Positions 48,934 through 61,662 of a DNA stretch of 64,000 bases are shown one piece after another. Below the pieces are notes generated by a model. The model ran no database searches, was not told the origin of the DNA, and worked only from the letters and a program-made list of their open reading frames with translations. Every line of letters starts with the position of its first letter. Position 1 is the stretch's first letter. Source of the stretch: Haematobia irritans (taxonomy: Eukaryota; Arthropoda; Insecta; Diptera; Muscidae); the NCBI RefSeq assembly GCF_050003625.1, contig NC_134400.1:190059726-190123725 (forward strand). The letters are read 5' to 3'. A program made the position numbers and the translations under genes.

Positions 48934-49575
48934 AACCATCTTGCAGTCTATAGGGCTTTGTCCAAATAAATTTGACAAACATTCTTTTCCTCTGTTGCTT
49001 AAGCTACACTTGTACACAACAATGATTAAAGAAAAAAACCAACAATAACAAAACAAAACGAATGAAAAAAATTTTTTCTATAGAAAATTGTGTCAAAATT
49101 TTATTTCTTTATTAAAATTGTTGTCAAAATTTTATTTCTTTAGCAAATGTTGTAAAAATTTTATTTCTTTAGAAAATTTTATTTCTGTTGTTTTTGATTT
49201 CAGCTTAAAACCATGCATTTACTAAACTACAAGTGTGAATGAAAAACATTTTATTTCTGTACAAAATTTTGCCAAAATTTAATTTTTATAGAAAATTTAG
49301 TAAAAATTTTATTTTTATAGAAAATTTTGTCAAAATATAAAAAATTTTATTTCTATAGAAACTTGTGTCAAAATTTTATTTGATACAAAATCATGTCAAA
49401 ATTTTATTTTTATAGAAAATTTTGTCAAAATTTTAATTCTATAGAGAATTTTGTCAACATTTTATTTCTATTGAAAATTTTGTCAACATTTTGTTTCTAT
49501 AAAAAATGTTGTCAAAATTTTATTTCTATAGAAATGTTTTTAAAAATTTGTTTCTATAAAAGCCATTTGTCCATT

Positions 49576-52444
49576 TCCATTTTATTATAGTCTTCTTTGT
49601 ATATTTGTGTTTTATCTGGCAACTCTATAAAAAAATACTCGCCAAGTAGCAGGACTTCTTCATTCATAACATACCGTTAGCAAAAGCTTTTTTTACACAT
49701 ATTTCATTTGTTTGGTATATTCGTAAACACGTTGGCGTTATGTCTTCTTCGTTTTTTGTTTTGTTCTCGTATTTTAGGTCTAATTCATATTAAATCATTA
49801 TTGTTCTAAATACGGCTATTTTTTTGTTATTAGTATTTATTAATATTAATTGAACTTTCGAATTAAATTAGTTTTTCTTCTAAATTATGGTTGTTTGTTT
49901 GTTTTTGTTTTTTTTTTTTATTACATAGTTATCAATGTTAAATTCTCACTCGGTTTATAGTTGGGTTCGTTAATGGTTATTGGTCCTTGGAACTTGTTTC
50001 TTTTATATTTATTTGTTGTTGGTGTTGGTGGTGTTTTAGTTTTATTGAAATTATTGGATATTGTTGAGCATTGAAATTATTGTTTTTATTATTATTGAAA
50101 TATGCAGATTTGTTTTAGATTAAGGGTTATTTTCATTCAAATGTCAATATTCTCGTTTTCATTTCTCAGTGATACTTTTGAGAGAGCTTTCTTGGTTTGT
50201 TTACCTTTTCTCAAAACATGTGATGTGAATAGTTGACATAGATTTTGTTTTTCACTGTTTGTTATTGTATGGCCGAAGGGGTGGCCAAGAGCACAAGAGA
50301 GTTTGAATGAATTTTTCTGTGAGTTCAAGAGTAAGAGAGTTACGCTAAAACATTGTAAGCGAATGAAGTCAAGCTAATATTTGACACACATTTTTTTTGG
50401 TTTAATTTTCTTTTTGTTTTGGCAGTACTTTTCTGTTTTATTAAATTTCTGCTTTGCTTGTTCGTTTTTTTTTTTTATATATATATATACGAATATCTTA
50501 TTTTGACTTTAGTTTATCCTTTCCCGTATGTTTTTTTGCATTAAATAAATACGAAAGATGTCTTCGTATTATTTGAGGGAGAGAGAGTATGTGGAGAGAG
50601 AGTGAGAGTCCCAGAGTTGTAGAGTGTTTGTGCCTTTGTGTTTATTGTTTATAGGATATTCGTCAATAGTTTCGTTGAAGTTTAGTCGGTTTAAAAGAGG
50701 AAGTTTGTTCTATATGCATGTGTGTATGCTTATATATTTGGCTACTTTTGACATTTCACATTCACTGAAGAAATTGTCTATGGATGAATATGGATTTTGT
50801 ATGCTCCAGACACGTAGAAGTTGTTTATAACATTTTTTCTATTATCACAAAAACGAAAATATTTTGCTTCTTGGCTTATTTTAAAATAAATTCCCTAAAT
50901 GAATATTCGTTATGTTTATTCAGTTATCTTTCCGTATCGTCGTTTTAATATTTTCCACTAAAATTTTGTTTATTTTTTTTCGGTTAATTTTCACTAAATA
51001 TTTATGCTATATGTATATATATATGTATAGGTATGCGGGCATGTATATATTTATTCTATATGTATGTACTATAAGATACGAACTACTAAAATTGGTGTTA
51101 TTCGTTTAAAACTAAAGCACAAAGTTAGTTAATTTTGGGGGGGCGGGGGTTTTATTTCTCCTTTCTCTATTTACATTCAATTGCTTTTTTGGGGGGGAGG
51201 GGATCTCCTCTTGATACCCGAAGTTTTAGAGTTTAGTTAAAGAAATTGTTTTTTGGGTTTTCCAATTTTCGTTACATTTTTTTCATTTTATTATTCTTTG
51301 GAATTTTTATTTAGCCTTTATCACAGTATTGGAGTTATTATTCCTCGGACACACACACACACACACACAAGCACTCAATTGCTTTACATTCTCAGACACT
51401 TGATTTTCTTCAGCGTCATGACATTTATTACATTGACACAAAAAATGTCCTCACATATATAATATATGAATGTGTGCCTTATGTCTTCTTCTTACGATGA
51501 CCGACTAAAGTTGTGGAATCCTATCAATTGGCATAACTATACTGTTTGTCCTCGTAGACATTTTGAAATTTTAATCATTGATTTATTATGGAAATTTTAC
51601 ACCATTGAAACATTGATTTATTTCTTTCAATTTCATAAACTTAGCTTATTTTATTTTCATTCATAAAAAAAGTAAACTTTATCTTGGATTGCATTTATTT
51701 TTCTAATTTTTCCTGGTTCATTTTTTTAGTTGTTTTCTCCTTTAAATCTACACTGATACTAACAATGGTTTTGACATTTCGGCAATGCAATGACCGACAT
51801 TTGTGTGAGAGGCATTTTTTCAATGACTGAGAAAGAGAGAGAGAGAGTATATGAATATGTGTGGTTTCCGAATAGGCCTCACTTGTCTTATGACATGTGC
51901 TGCTATGACCGTTAGCACAACTCTAGCAGAGTTACCATATTAAATCTTATGGTAATAATTTATATTTTCAGAAACCCAGAATTCCGTTAGCCTATAAATC
52001 GATTGTTTACATTCAAATTATCATTTAATTAATTTATTTAAGCATTTCGAAATTTTGAAACAGATAAATGGTTGTTTTTCTGGTTTCGAACCGATCACTT
52101 TAACATTGGTTTGTCATTGACAGGGTAAATTGACACTTTAAGATACGACATGGACTCATGCCAGGAATCCATTTCATTCAACTCTTAGGACAACCGAATC
52201 GCACCAGAAATGAACAACTTTTGGAAAAATGTTGACAATAGATTCTGATAATATTATTTCAGTAAATGTGTAGTTTCAATAAGATTTTAGGCTGTATGAA
52301 AATATGCCCCAAAAGGGTGCAGACTCTTCATAACGAATATGAGCCCCATTAAAATGGGACCGAAGAAAATGTAATTGAAGCCTGAAAATCGACACCCAAG
52401 CACACACAAACGACTGTGTGAAAATTAACCCCATAACCTAACCT
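49576..52444. other. Longest repeat-poor stretch, no recognised gene
   Basis: Simple-sequence islands: GAGAG tracts at 50577-50610, TA repeat at 50476-50490, G-runs at 51137-51145 and 51190-51201, CA repeat at 51349-51368. A promoter or 5' non-coding exon of the Rab26-like gene is possible but not shown. A decayed relative of the CCCTACGGG element lies near 52085-52250. Confidence 0.45.
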
Positions 52445-52569
52445 ATAGGTTAGGTGGCAGCCCGATGTATCAGACTCACTTAGACTATTCAGTCCATTGT
52501 GATACCACATTGGTAAACTTCTCTCTTATCACTGAGTGCTGCCCGATTCTATGTTAAGCTCAATGACAA

Positions 52570-52790
52570 CACGCAGAGTAGGAATATGATCACCTCAAAC
52601 ATGTTTCTAGAGCAAAATGTTATTTTTGGATGGTGACCATGTAACATGTTCACTGCAACCATGTTATTTTCTCCGAAATCTGTTTTCGGAAAGCATGTTT
52701 TTTGCGACAAACATGTTACATGGTCACCATCCAAAAATAACATTTTGCTCTTGAAACATATTTGAGATGATCATATTCCTTCTCTGGGTG
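52570..52790. mobile_element. Foldback MITE with ~80-bp inverted arms
   Basis: The left arm begins CACGCAGAGTAGGAATATGA. The complement of the right end begins CACCCAGAGAAGGAATATGA, and the arms pair through GGATGGTGACCATGTAACAT. The central loop is about 50 bp. Flanking SINE sequence shows only an AA repeat at the junctions. Non-coding; superfamily unknown. Confidence 0.8.
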
Positions 52791-52871
52791 AAGGGACCTC
52801 CTTTTTATAGCCGAGTCCGAACGGCGTTCCACATTAAAGTGAAACCACTTAGATAAGCTTTGTAACCCTCA

Positions 52872-53176
52872 GGGAGCCACCGTGGTGCAATGGTTAGCAT
52901 GCCCGCCTTGCATACACAAGGTCGTGGGTTCGATTCCTGCTACGACCGAACACCAAAAACTTTTGCAGCGGGTTTCAAAGCTTCTCTAAGTGGTTTCACT
53001 GGAATGTGGAACGCCGTTCGGACTCGGCTATAAAAAGGAGGTCCCTTGTCATTGAGCTTAACATGGAATCGGGCAGCACTCAATGATAAGAGAGAGGTTC
53101 ACCACTGTGGTATCACAATGGACTGAATAGTCTAAGTGAGCCTGATACATCGGGCTGCCACATAACCTAACCTAAC
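52872..53176 (+). mobile_element. Full-length tRNA-derived SINE
   Basis: About 305 bp, starting GGGAGCCACCG. It has an internal pol III promoter: A box TGGTGCAATGG (52883-52893) and B box GGTTCGATTCC (52927-52937). The tail is CCTAACCTAACC, resembling TTAGG-type repeats. Target duplication is AACCCTCA/AACCATCA. The best reference copy in the window. Confidence 0.92.
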
Positions 53177-53692
53177 CATCAGAAATGTCACCAGCATTAC
53201 TGTGATAGGATATTCCACCGCTGAAAAACTTTTGGTGTTCGGTCGAAGCAGGAATTGAACCCTAACCCATCAGGTCCGTTCCAAAAGGATATTTGGGTGA
53301 AATTTAATTTGAAATATTGTTTTTTTTTTCATAATGCAAATGGGCTCCAAAAATAAAACGAAGTTACTCCCCAAACAACAAAAAAAAATTGTGTTGTTGT
53401 TTTCCATGCATGGAACCCACTTCATATAGGTTTTGGGGCAAATTTTCATGGTGTCTATAGCAGTGTTGTCAGGGAAAATTTTCGGTTTACCCTATAAGGA
53501 CAAAAAAAAGTTCCCTACTTTCCCCTACATTCCCAAACAATTTTCTCTAGAATTTCCACCTACAATATTTTTCGTTAAATTTAAACAAAATTTACAAAAC
53601 AAAAATGGTTCTATGTGCTTCATTATCTTAAAATGTATGAAAATGCAACGTATATTACTTTAAAATAAATTTGTATCAGAGAGAATAATAAC

Positions 53693-54095
53693 ACAAGAGG
53701 ACGAAAATTTCTCTTCTACAAAAACAACAAATGTCAACCGTATAGATGTCGCACAATGCCTGCAGCTTTAGTATTACCGACGTTGTGGTCGGTCGAAGCG
53801 CTGTTTTCATAAATTGTTTATAAAGGCATCGGCAGTTATAATTTCAAATTGTCTACCAAAAAATGTAATGGAATGAAAACATTTATTAAAACGAACATTT
53901 GTTACTACAAAGTAGGTTTTAAATCCTATTTTCTTTACGTTTCGTAAAGCCGGCAGAGAACTGAACAGGGTAACGCCGACGCAAACTGTATGATATTTGA
54001 GAGAAGCGCCGCCAAAAACTGCATGATATTAGAGAAATTTTCCTCATGACTGCCACCTATTTACGCAGTTTCGCTTCACAGTTTCGTCCTCTTGT
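53693..54095. mobile_element. TIR element with ACAAGAGGACGAAA ends
   Basis: A perfect 14-bp inverted terminal repeat bounds 403 bp of non-coding sequence. It lies 30 bp from the T module at 54126. Superfamily unknown. Confidence 0.6.
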
Positions 54096-54125
54096 CTTTT
54101 TATTATCTTTGTTTGTATTACCACC

Positions 54126-54215
54126 ATGGTTGCCACAGTTAGCAGAAAATTACCAAAAAATAGTAATTTTTTCAGTTTGGTAGATTTCTTGATGTTTTGG
54201 TAGATCAAATCTTTA
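54126..54215 (-). repeat. T module capping satellite S9
   Basis: CATGGTTGCCACAGTTAGCA, then TGGTAGATTTCTTGATGTTT and TGGTAGATC. Same polarity relation to its array as the other three. Confidence 0.8.
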
Positions 54216-56105
54216 CAGATATAAAATTTTGGAAAAATTTGATATAAAAATAAAATATTGGAAAAAGCTTCTATACAACAAATTTGAGAAATATTACTGT
54301 AGAAATACATTTTTGATAAAATTTTCTATAGAAATAAAATTTTGACAAAATTTTCTATGGAAATAAAATTTTGATAAAATTTTATATAGAAATAAAATTT
54401 TGACAAAATCTTATATAGAAATAAAATTTTTATAAAATTTTCAATAGAAATAACATTTTGACGAAATTTTCTATAGCAATAAAATTTTGATAAATTTTTC
54501 TATGGAAATAAAATTTTGAGACAATTTTCAATAGAAAAAAACTTAGACAAAATTTCCTATAAAAAACATTTAGACAAAATTTTCTATACAACTAAAATTT
54601 AGACAAAATTTTCGATATAAATAAAATTTCGACAAAATTTTCTATAGAAATAAAATTTTGACAAAATTATCTATTGAAATAAAATGTTGAGAAAATTTTG
54701 AATAGAACTAAATTTTTGATAAAATTTTCAATAATAAAAAAATAATTTCTTGATAAAATTCTATAGAAATAAAATTTTGACAAAATTTTATTTCTATAGA
54801 AATAAATATTTGATAAAATTTTCAATAGAAATAAAATTTTGATAAAATTTTTAATAGAAATAAAATTTTGATACAATTTTCTATAGAAATAAAATTTTGA
54901 CAAAATTATCTATAGAAATCAAATTTTGACAAAATTATCTATAGAAATAAAATGTTGAGAAAATTTTCAATAGAAAAAAATTTAGACAAAATTTTCTATA
55001 GAAATAAACTTTTTGTAAAATTTTCTATAAAAATAACATTTAGACAAAATTTTCTATAGAAATAAAATTTAGAAATAAAAATTTGACAAAATGTTCTATA
55101 AAAATAACATTTATACAAAATTTTCTATAGAAACAAAATTTATACAAAATAAAAATTTGACAAAATGTTCTATAAAAATAAAAATTAGACAAAGTAAAAA
55201 TTTGACAAAATGTTCTATAGAAATCAAATTTAGACAAAATTTTCTATAGAAATAAAATTTCGACAAAATTATCTATAGAAATAACATTTTGATAAAATTT
55301 TCAATAGAAATAAAATTTTGATAAAATTTTCAATAGAAATAAAATTTTGATAAAATTTTCAATAGAAATAAAATTTTGATAAAATTTTCAATAGAAATAA
55401 AATTTTGATAAAATTTTCAATAAAAATAAAATTTTGACAAAATTTTCTATAGAAATAAAATTTTGATAAAATTTTCAATAGAAATAAAATGTTGACAAAA
55501 TTTTCTATAGAAATAAAATTTTGACAAAATTTACTATAGAAATAAAATTTTGACAAAATGTTCTATAGAAATAAAATTTACACCAAATTTTCTATAGAAA
55601 TAAAATTTCGACAAAATTATCTATAGAAATAACATTGTGATAAAATTTTCAATAGAAATAAAATTTTGATACAATTTTCAATAAAAATAAAATTTAGATA
55701 AAATATCCAATAGAAATAAAATTTTAACAAAATTTTCCATAGAAATAAAATTTTGACAAAATTTTCTATAGAAATAAAATTTTGACCAAATGTTCTATAG
55801 AAAAAAAATTTACACAAAATTTTCTATAGAAATAAAATTTCGACAAAATTATCTATAGAAATAACATCTTGATAACATTTTCAATAGAAATAAAATTTTG
55901 ATAAAATTTTCAATATAAATAAAATATTGATAAAATTTCAATAGAAATAAAATTTTGACAAAATTTTCTATAGAAATAAAATTTTGACAAAAATTTCTAT
56001 AGAAATAAAATTTTGATAAATTTTTCTATGGAAATAAAACTATGAGAAAATTTTCAATAGAAATAAAATTTTGATAAAATTTTCTATAGAAATATTTGTT
56101 TGGTG
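54216..56105 (-). repeat. 29-bp satellite array S9
   Basis: Reverse monomers with a TTTTCAATAGAAATAAAA variant and a ~250-bp recurring order. Capped on the left by a T module (54126-54215). Confidence 0.97.
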
Positions 56106-56177
56106 GATTTCTCCCAAGATATATGCGAAGAAGTTTCAATTCTCAGGAATGTTCATAGAACCATTAACGAGTCAAAA

Positions 56178-57355
56178 ACAAGTAAGGAAAGTCTATACCC
56201 TATTATACCCTGCACCACTTTATAGATCTAAATATTCGATACCATATCACATCCGTCAAATGTGTTGGGGACTATATATAAAGGTTTGTCCCTAATACAT
56301 ACATTTAAATATCACTCGATCTGGACAGAATTTGATAGACTTCTACAAAATCTATATACTCAAAATTTAAGTCGGCTAATGCACTAGGGTGGAACACAAT
56401 GTTAGTAAAAAAAAGTATGAGAAACATTTAAATCTGAAGCAATTTTAAGGAAACTTCGAACAAGTTTATTTATGATTTATTGCTCGATATATATGTATTA
56501 GAAGTTTAGGAAAATAAGAGTCATTTTTACAACTTTTCGAATAAGCAGTGGCGATTTTACAAGGAAAATTTTGGTATTTTTGTCGAAATCAGAAAAACGT
56601 ATATATGGGAGCTATATCTAAATCTGAACTGATTTCAACCAAATTTGGCACGCATTACAACAATGCTAATTCTACTCCCCGTGCAAAATTTCAACTAAAT
56701 CAGAGTTAAAAATTGGCCTCTGTGGTCATATGAGTGTAAATCGGGCGAAAGCTATATATGGGAGATATATCTAAATCTGAACCGATTTCAACAAAATTTG
56801 GCACGCATAGCTACAATGCTAATTCTACTCCCTGTGCAAAATTTCAACTAAATCGGACCAAAAAATTGGCCTCTGTGGTCATATGAGTGTAAATCGGCCG
56901 AAAGCTATATATGGGAGCTATATCTAAATCTGAAGCGATTTCAACAAAATTTGGCACGCATGGCTACAATGCTAATTCTACTCCCTCTGCAAAATTTCAA
57001 CCAAATTGGGGTAAAACTCTGGCTTCTGGGACCGTATTAGTCCATATCGAGCGAAAGATATATATGGGAGCTATATCTAAATCTGAACCGATTTCTTCCA
57101 AAATCAATAGGGATCTATTCTGAGCCAAAACACATACTTGTGCCAAATTTGAAGTTGATTGGACTAAAACTGCGACCTAGACTTTGATTACAAAAATGTG
57201 TTCACGGACAGACGGACATGGCTATATCGACTCAGGAGCCCACCCTTAGCATTTTTGCCAAAGACACCATGTGTCTATCTCGTCTCCTTCTGGGTGTTGC
57301 AAACATATGCACTAACTTATAATACCCTGTTCCACAGTGTGGAGCAGGGTATAAA
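56178..57355 (+). mobile_element. Family B 153-bp-repeat element, copy B2
   Basis: It starts ACAAGTAAGGAAAGTCTATA, but the GC-rich head hairpin is missing. It has three to four units with TATATGGGAGCTATATCTAA, then CACGGACAGACGGACATGGC. The terminal hairpin ATACCCTGTTCCACA-G-TGTGGAGCAGGGTAT is at about 57322-57352. Confidence 0.82.
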
Positions 57356-59188
57356 AATATTCACAATGTCTTTAATTCATAATTAGGTTTTCTACACTAG
57401 ATTCTCGACTTTGCGACATACGTGATATAACGTCGTAAACGTGTGTCGCAAAAGTCACAGTTTGCGACAGGCTAACCCTGCTATGACAAATCCATTGTAG
57501 TTCTGATTTGTCATATAATTTTTGGTGTCCTAATTCATTTTGGATTTGAAGTTCATTTTCTTGGTGCCCATTTTCATAGGGCCAAGATTTTAACATTACC
57601 AACAATATAGAAATCGATAATTATATACAAATGTAATAATTGCGACAAACTGGAACACCGGGCACCGGTACCAGTCCTGCTAAAGGTCCGTCGCTGAAAA
57701 TTTGCATTTTCATTGGTGTAATAAATATGGCTAAAATCCTTAGCCTATTTCTAAGAAACAAAATACAAAAATATTAAAAAATACAAAAATATTAAGGAAT
57801 AGTATAAGCCTACGTTTACTGTTTCCTTCACTAAACTATCGATAAATTGTTTTGCATGTAGTTATTAATATCTAATTTTTTATATTATACCACAAATATT
57901 ATCAAAACTATTTTCACAATCTCTTTAATGATAAGCAAGATCTATTCAAATTGTCGGCATAATGTGTAGCCTACACTCTATGCATTTCCCCTTTTTATTT
58001 CTACTTTGTCTAACCATTAAAACAATGTTCAAATTTTTATCACTTTTCGCACTCTCATAGTCATTTGTTTCCAATTCCAGCCAATCTGACTGAATCCCCT
58101 CCATTCACCTGTAATCAGGTTAACTTATACCTCGTAATTATCTGCCTTTGATTTTTGTTCATAAATGGATTTTCGGAGACACTTTCCCTTTGAGCATACA
58201 AAACACACACCGACACACACGCACACTCATAAAGGATTGTCTCCCTTCAATAGATACAATGGGGTGGGTCGAACAAACTGTCAGCGCAAAAATAATCTAC
58301 ACTGTTAGAAAAATATGTTTTTCATATGTTCCGATATAAACAAAATGAGTTTCGGGCACAATTTTTAAACACAATATATTTAAGTGCCAACATGTAATGT
58401 TCCTATACTAACACTAAATGTTTGGGACACATATGTTAATATGTTAAAATATATTATGTTTGGGGCATGAATGTTTCATAAAAACAATATGTGTGAATGC
58501 AAACATATATAAATTTACAAATTTCAAGTAAACATATATATATATATATGTTTACAATTTCTGTGAAACGGTTGTATGTTGTTTCGGAAAACTGCTTTAT
58601 GATAAGGCCAAAAATTTGATATGCTTAAGTCTAAATATTATTTAATTTGAATATTAGAATGAGTATTCGGAGTAAAGAGAATAGACATTCGGAACCAAGA
58701 GCATAGAGATTTGAAAAAACAGCATGTGTTTTCGCCTTGAGAGGAGAATTTTATGTATGTGTGGACAAGTGTTTTGTTTATCATTTTGGCATTATGGACA
58801 CACATTTTTTAACGGCCTTAAAGGTAAAAATGAAATTAAGTACGAAACACGATAAATTTTAAAGGCATTTAAAATGGTGTTAAAAGCTAGTAAAAAACGG
58901 TTCACGCCTAAATAAATTTATGTCTACATTATAAAATTATTTATGTATGTTTATACTCTTCTTTTGTTAGAGTTTTTGATTTTCTTCCAAAATTTCAAAC
59001 TTTTATACCAAAAACAGTTTTTTGTTATAAAATTGTTATTTTTGCAAAAAAATAATAGTATTTTATTCAAAAGCCATTTCGTTTATATCAAGCACTGTTT
59101 CTGAATGTAAATCTTTAATAACCCACATTTCGAAGTTTCATTATAAAAATTTAATATATTTAGTATAAATGTCTAAATTACAAAAAAA
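57356..59188. other. Unique DNA with fragments of repeats
   Basis: Contains a reversed fragment of the CCCTACGGG element (57640-57700) and AT palindromes (58310-58560). No coding signal. Confidence 0.45.
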
Positions 59189-61475
59189 CAAGTATATACG
59201 GCCATAAGTTCGGCCAGGCCGAATCTTATGTACCCTCCACCATGGATTGCGTAGGAACTTCTACTAAAGGCTGTCATCCACAATCGAATTACTTGGGTTG
59301 CGATAACACTTGCCGATGGCAAGGTATCGCAAAACTTTTTAACACTGTCTTCTAAATTGTAAGTTAGCCCATACGGGGTATATATTAAACAAAAAAAGGC
59401 CGATTAAATACGTATATAATATAGTTTGACAAAATTTTCTATAGAAATGAAAACTTGACAAAATTTTCTATAGAAATAAAATTTTGACAAAATTTTCTAT
59501 AGAAATAAAAACTTGACAAAATTTTCTATAGAAATAAAATGTTGACAAAATTTTCTATGGAAGTCAAATGTTGACAAAATTTTGTATAGAAATAAAATGT
59601 TGACAAAATTTTCTACAGAAATAAATTTTTTACAAAATTTTCTATAAAAATAAAATTTTGACAAAACTTTCTATGGAAATAAAATTTTGACAAACATTTC
59701 TATAGAAATAAACGTTTGACAAAACTTTCTATAGAAATGAAATTTTGACACAACTTTCTATAGTAATAAAATTTGACAAAATTTTCTATGGGAATAAACT
59801 TTTGGTAGATTATTTTTGGCGATATGGACTAATTTTTGTGTAATAAGTCATCGGCTATATATAACTAAAGACCGATATTGACCAATTTTTACATGGCTGT
59901 TAGAGGCCATATATTGACAAAATATACCAAATTTCAACCGCATCGGATGACTTTTGCTATATATAATTATGGACCGATATGGACCAATTTTTGCATGGTT
60001 GTTAGATACCATATACTAACACCATGTACCAAATTTCAACTGGATCGGATGAATTTCGCTCCTCCAAGAGGCTCCTGAGGTCAAATCTGGGGATCGGTTT
60101 ATATGGGAGCTATATATAATTATGAACCGATATGGACCAATTTTGGCATGGTTGTTAGAGACTATATACTAACACCACGTACTAAATTTCAATTGGATGG
60201 GATGAATTTTGCTCCTCCAAGAGGCTCCGGAGTTCAAATCTGGGGATCGGTTTATATGGGAGCTATATATAATTATGAACCGATATGGACCAATTTTTGC
60301 ATGGTTGTTAGAGGCCGTATACTAACATCAGGTACCAAATTTCAACAGGATCGGATGAATTTTGCCCCTCCAAGAGGCTCCGGAGGTCAAATCAGGGGAT
60401 CGGTTTATATGGGGGCTATATATAATTATGGACCGATATGGACCAATTTTTGCATGGTTGTTAGAGACCGTATACTAACATCAGGTACCACATTTCAACC
60501 GGATCGGATGAATTTTTCACCTCCAAGAGGCTCCGGAGGTCAAATCTGGGAATCGGTTTATATGGGGGCTATATATAATTATGGACCGACATGAACCAAT
60601 TTTTGCATGGGTGTTAGAGACCGTATACTAAGACCACGTACTAAATTTCAACCGGATCGGATGAATTTTGCTCCTCCAAGAGGCTCCGGAGTTCAAATCT
60701 GGGGATCGGTTTATATGGGGGCTATATATAATTATGGACCGATATGGACCAATTTTTGCATGGTTGTTAGAGACCGTATACTAACATCAGGTACCAAATT
60801 TCAACTGGATCGGATGAATTTCGCTCCTCCAAGAGGCTCCTGAGGTCAAATCTGGGGATCGGTTTATATGGGAGCTATATATAATTATGAACCGATATGG
60901 ACCAATTTTGGCATGGTTGTTAGAGACTATATACTAACACCACGTACTAAATTTCAATTGGATCGGATGAATTTTGCTCCTCCAAGAGGCTCCGGAGTTC
61001 AAATCTGGGGATCGGTTTATATGGGAGCTATATATAATTATGGACCGATATGGACCAATTTTTGCATGGTTGTTAGAGGCCGTATACTAACATCAGGTAC
61101 CAAATTTCAACCGGATCGGATGAATTTTGCTGCTCCGGGAGGCTCCCCAAGCCAAATTTGGGGATCGGTTTATATGGGGGCTATACGTAAACGTGGTCCG
61201 ATATGGCCGATTTTCAATACCATCCGACCTACATCAATAACAACTACTTGTGCCAAGTTTCAAGTCGGTAGCTTGTTTCGTTCGGAAGTTAGTGTGATTT
61301 CCACAGACGGACGGACAGCCGGACAGACGGACGGACATGCTTAGATCGACTCAGAATTTCACCACGACCCAGAATATATATACTTTATGGGGTCTTAGAG
61401 CAATATTTCGATGTGTTACAAACGGAATGACAAAGTTAATATACCCCCATCCTATGGTGGAGGGTATAAAAAAAA
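59189..61475 (+). mobile_element. Family A 153-bp-repeat element, copy A3, with satellite inside
   Basis: The ACAAGTATATACGGCC start and TTCGGCCAGGCCGAA hairpin are intact. The head is interrupted at about 59425-59810 by 29-bp satellite in reverse orientation. Then come about eight 153-bp units (GTTTAT at 60097, 60250, 60403) and the standard tail with hairpin 61441-61467. Long open frames (163, 158 codons) are repeat-derived. Confidence 0.85.
59425..59810 (-). repeat. 29-bp satellite patch inside element A3
   Basis: About thirteen reverse monomers interrupt the head of the family A element. Confidence 0.95.
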
Positions 61476-61477
61476 TG

Positions 61478-61553
61478 GTTCGGTCGGAGCAGGAATTGAA
61501 CCCACGACCCTTTGCATGCAAGACAGACATGCTAACCACTGCTCCACGTGACC
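61478..61553 (-). mobile_element. tRNA-like SINE head fragment
   Basis: The minus strand reads GTGGAGCAGTGGTTAGCATG then GGTTCAATTCC, a decayed A box and B box. It abuts the tail of the 153-bp-repeat element ending at about 61475. The body is absent or unrecognised. Confidence 0.6.
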
Positions 61554-61662
61554 AACAAATGTATGTTTACTTTAAATATTGTTATGTTTGCATGGGCTCG
61601 TGGGCACTGCAAACTATGCTATATAAATGTAACTTATAATGATAATTGTCTACTGGTGACTA

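Larger units (their letters stand above)
48545..49035. mobile_element. Head-to-head inverted pair of the hammerhead-bearing element
   Basis: Two copies of the element face each other about a centre near 48797, where ACTTGAACCTT and AAGTTCAAGT flank a short spacer containing CCGAAAAAAGGG. Left-arm features reappear in reverse order on the right: CTAAACTACAAGTGTAG, the ribozyme, then GGCAGTTCACTAAACCC. The right arm lacks about 35 bp of the 3' end seen at 13230. Satellite lies on both sides. Inverted terminal copies are a known feature of Penelope insertions, but here only the non-coding parts remain. Confidence 0.7.
47790..49575 (+). repeat. 29-bp satellite array S8, split by the inverted hammerhead pair
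   Basis: Forward monomers at 47790-48545 and 49070-49575, same orientation on both sides of the inverted pair. A further fragment of the hammerhead element's 3' end (TTGATTTCAGCTTAAAACCA) lies at about 49193-49250. Confidence 0.96.
52445..53270 (-). mobile_element. Old minus-strand SINE carrying a MITE and a full SINE as nested insertions
   Basis: SINE sequence occurs in three pieces: 52445-52569, 52793-52871 and 53177-53270. The tail is at the left and the head side runs off near GAATTGAACCC. A foldback MITE separates pieces one and two; a plus-strand SINE separates two and three. It is the oldest of the three insertions. Confidence 0.85.

Noticed and set aside
52872..52950. Functional tRNA gene
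   Set aside because: A and B boxes are good, but the rest does not close into a cloverleaf and continues into a SINE body with tail and target duplication.
60103..61344. Genuine repeat-protein gene in family A element
   Set aside because: Frames are interrupted by stops between units (for example TGA near 60592), with no start context or termination signal. Kept only as a hypothesis in the findings.
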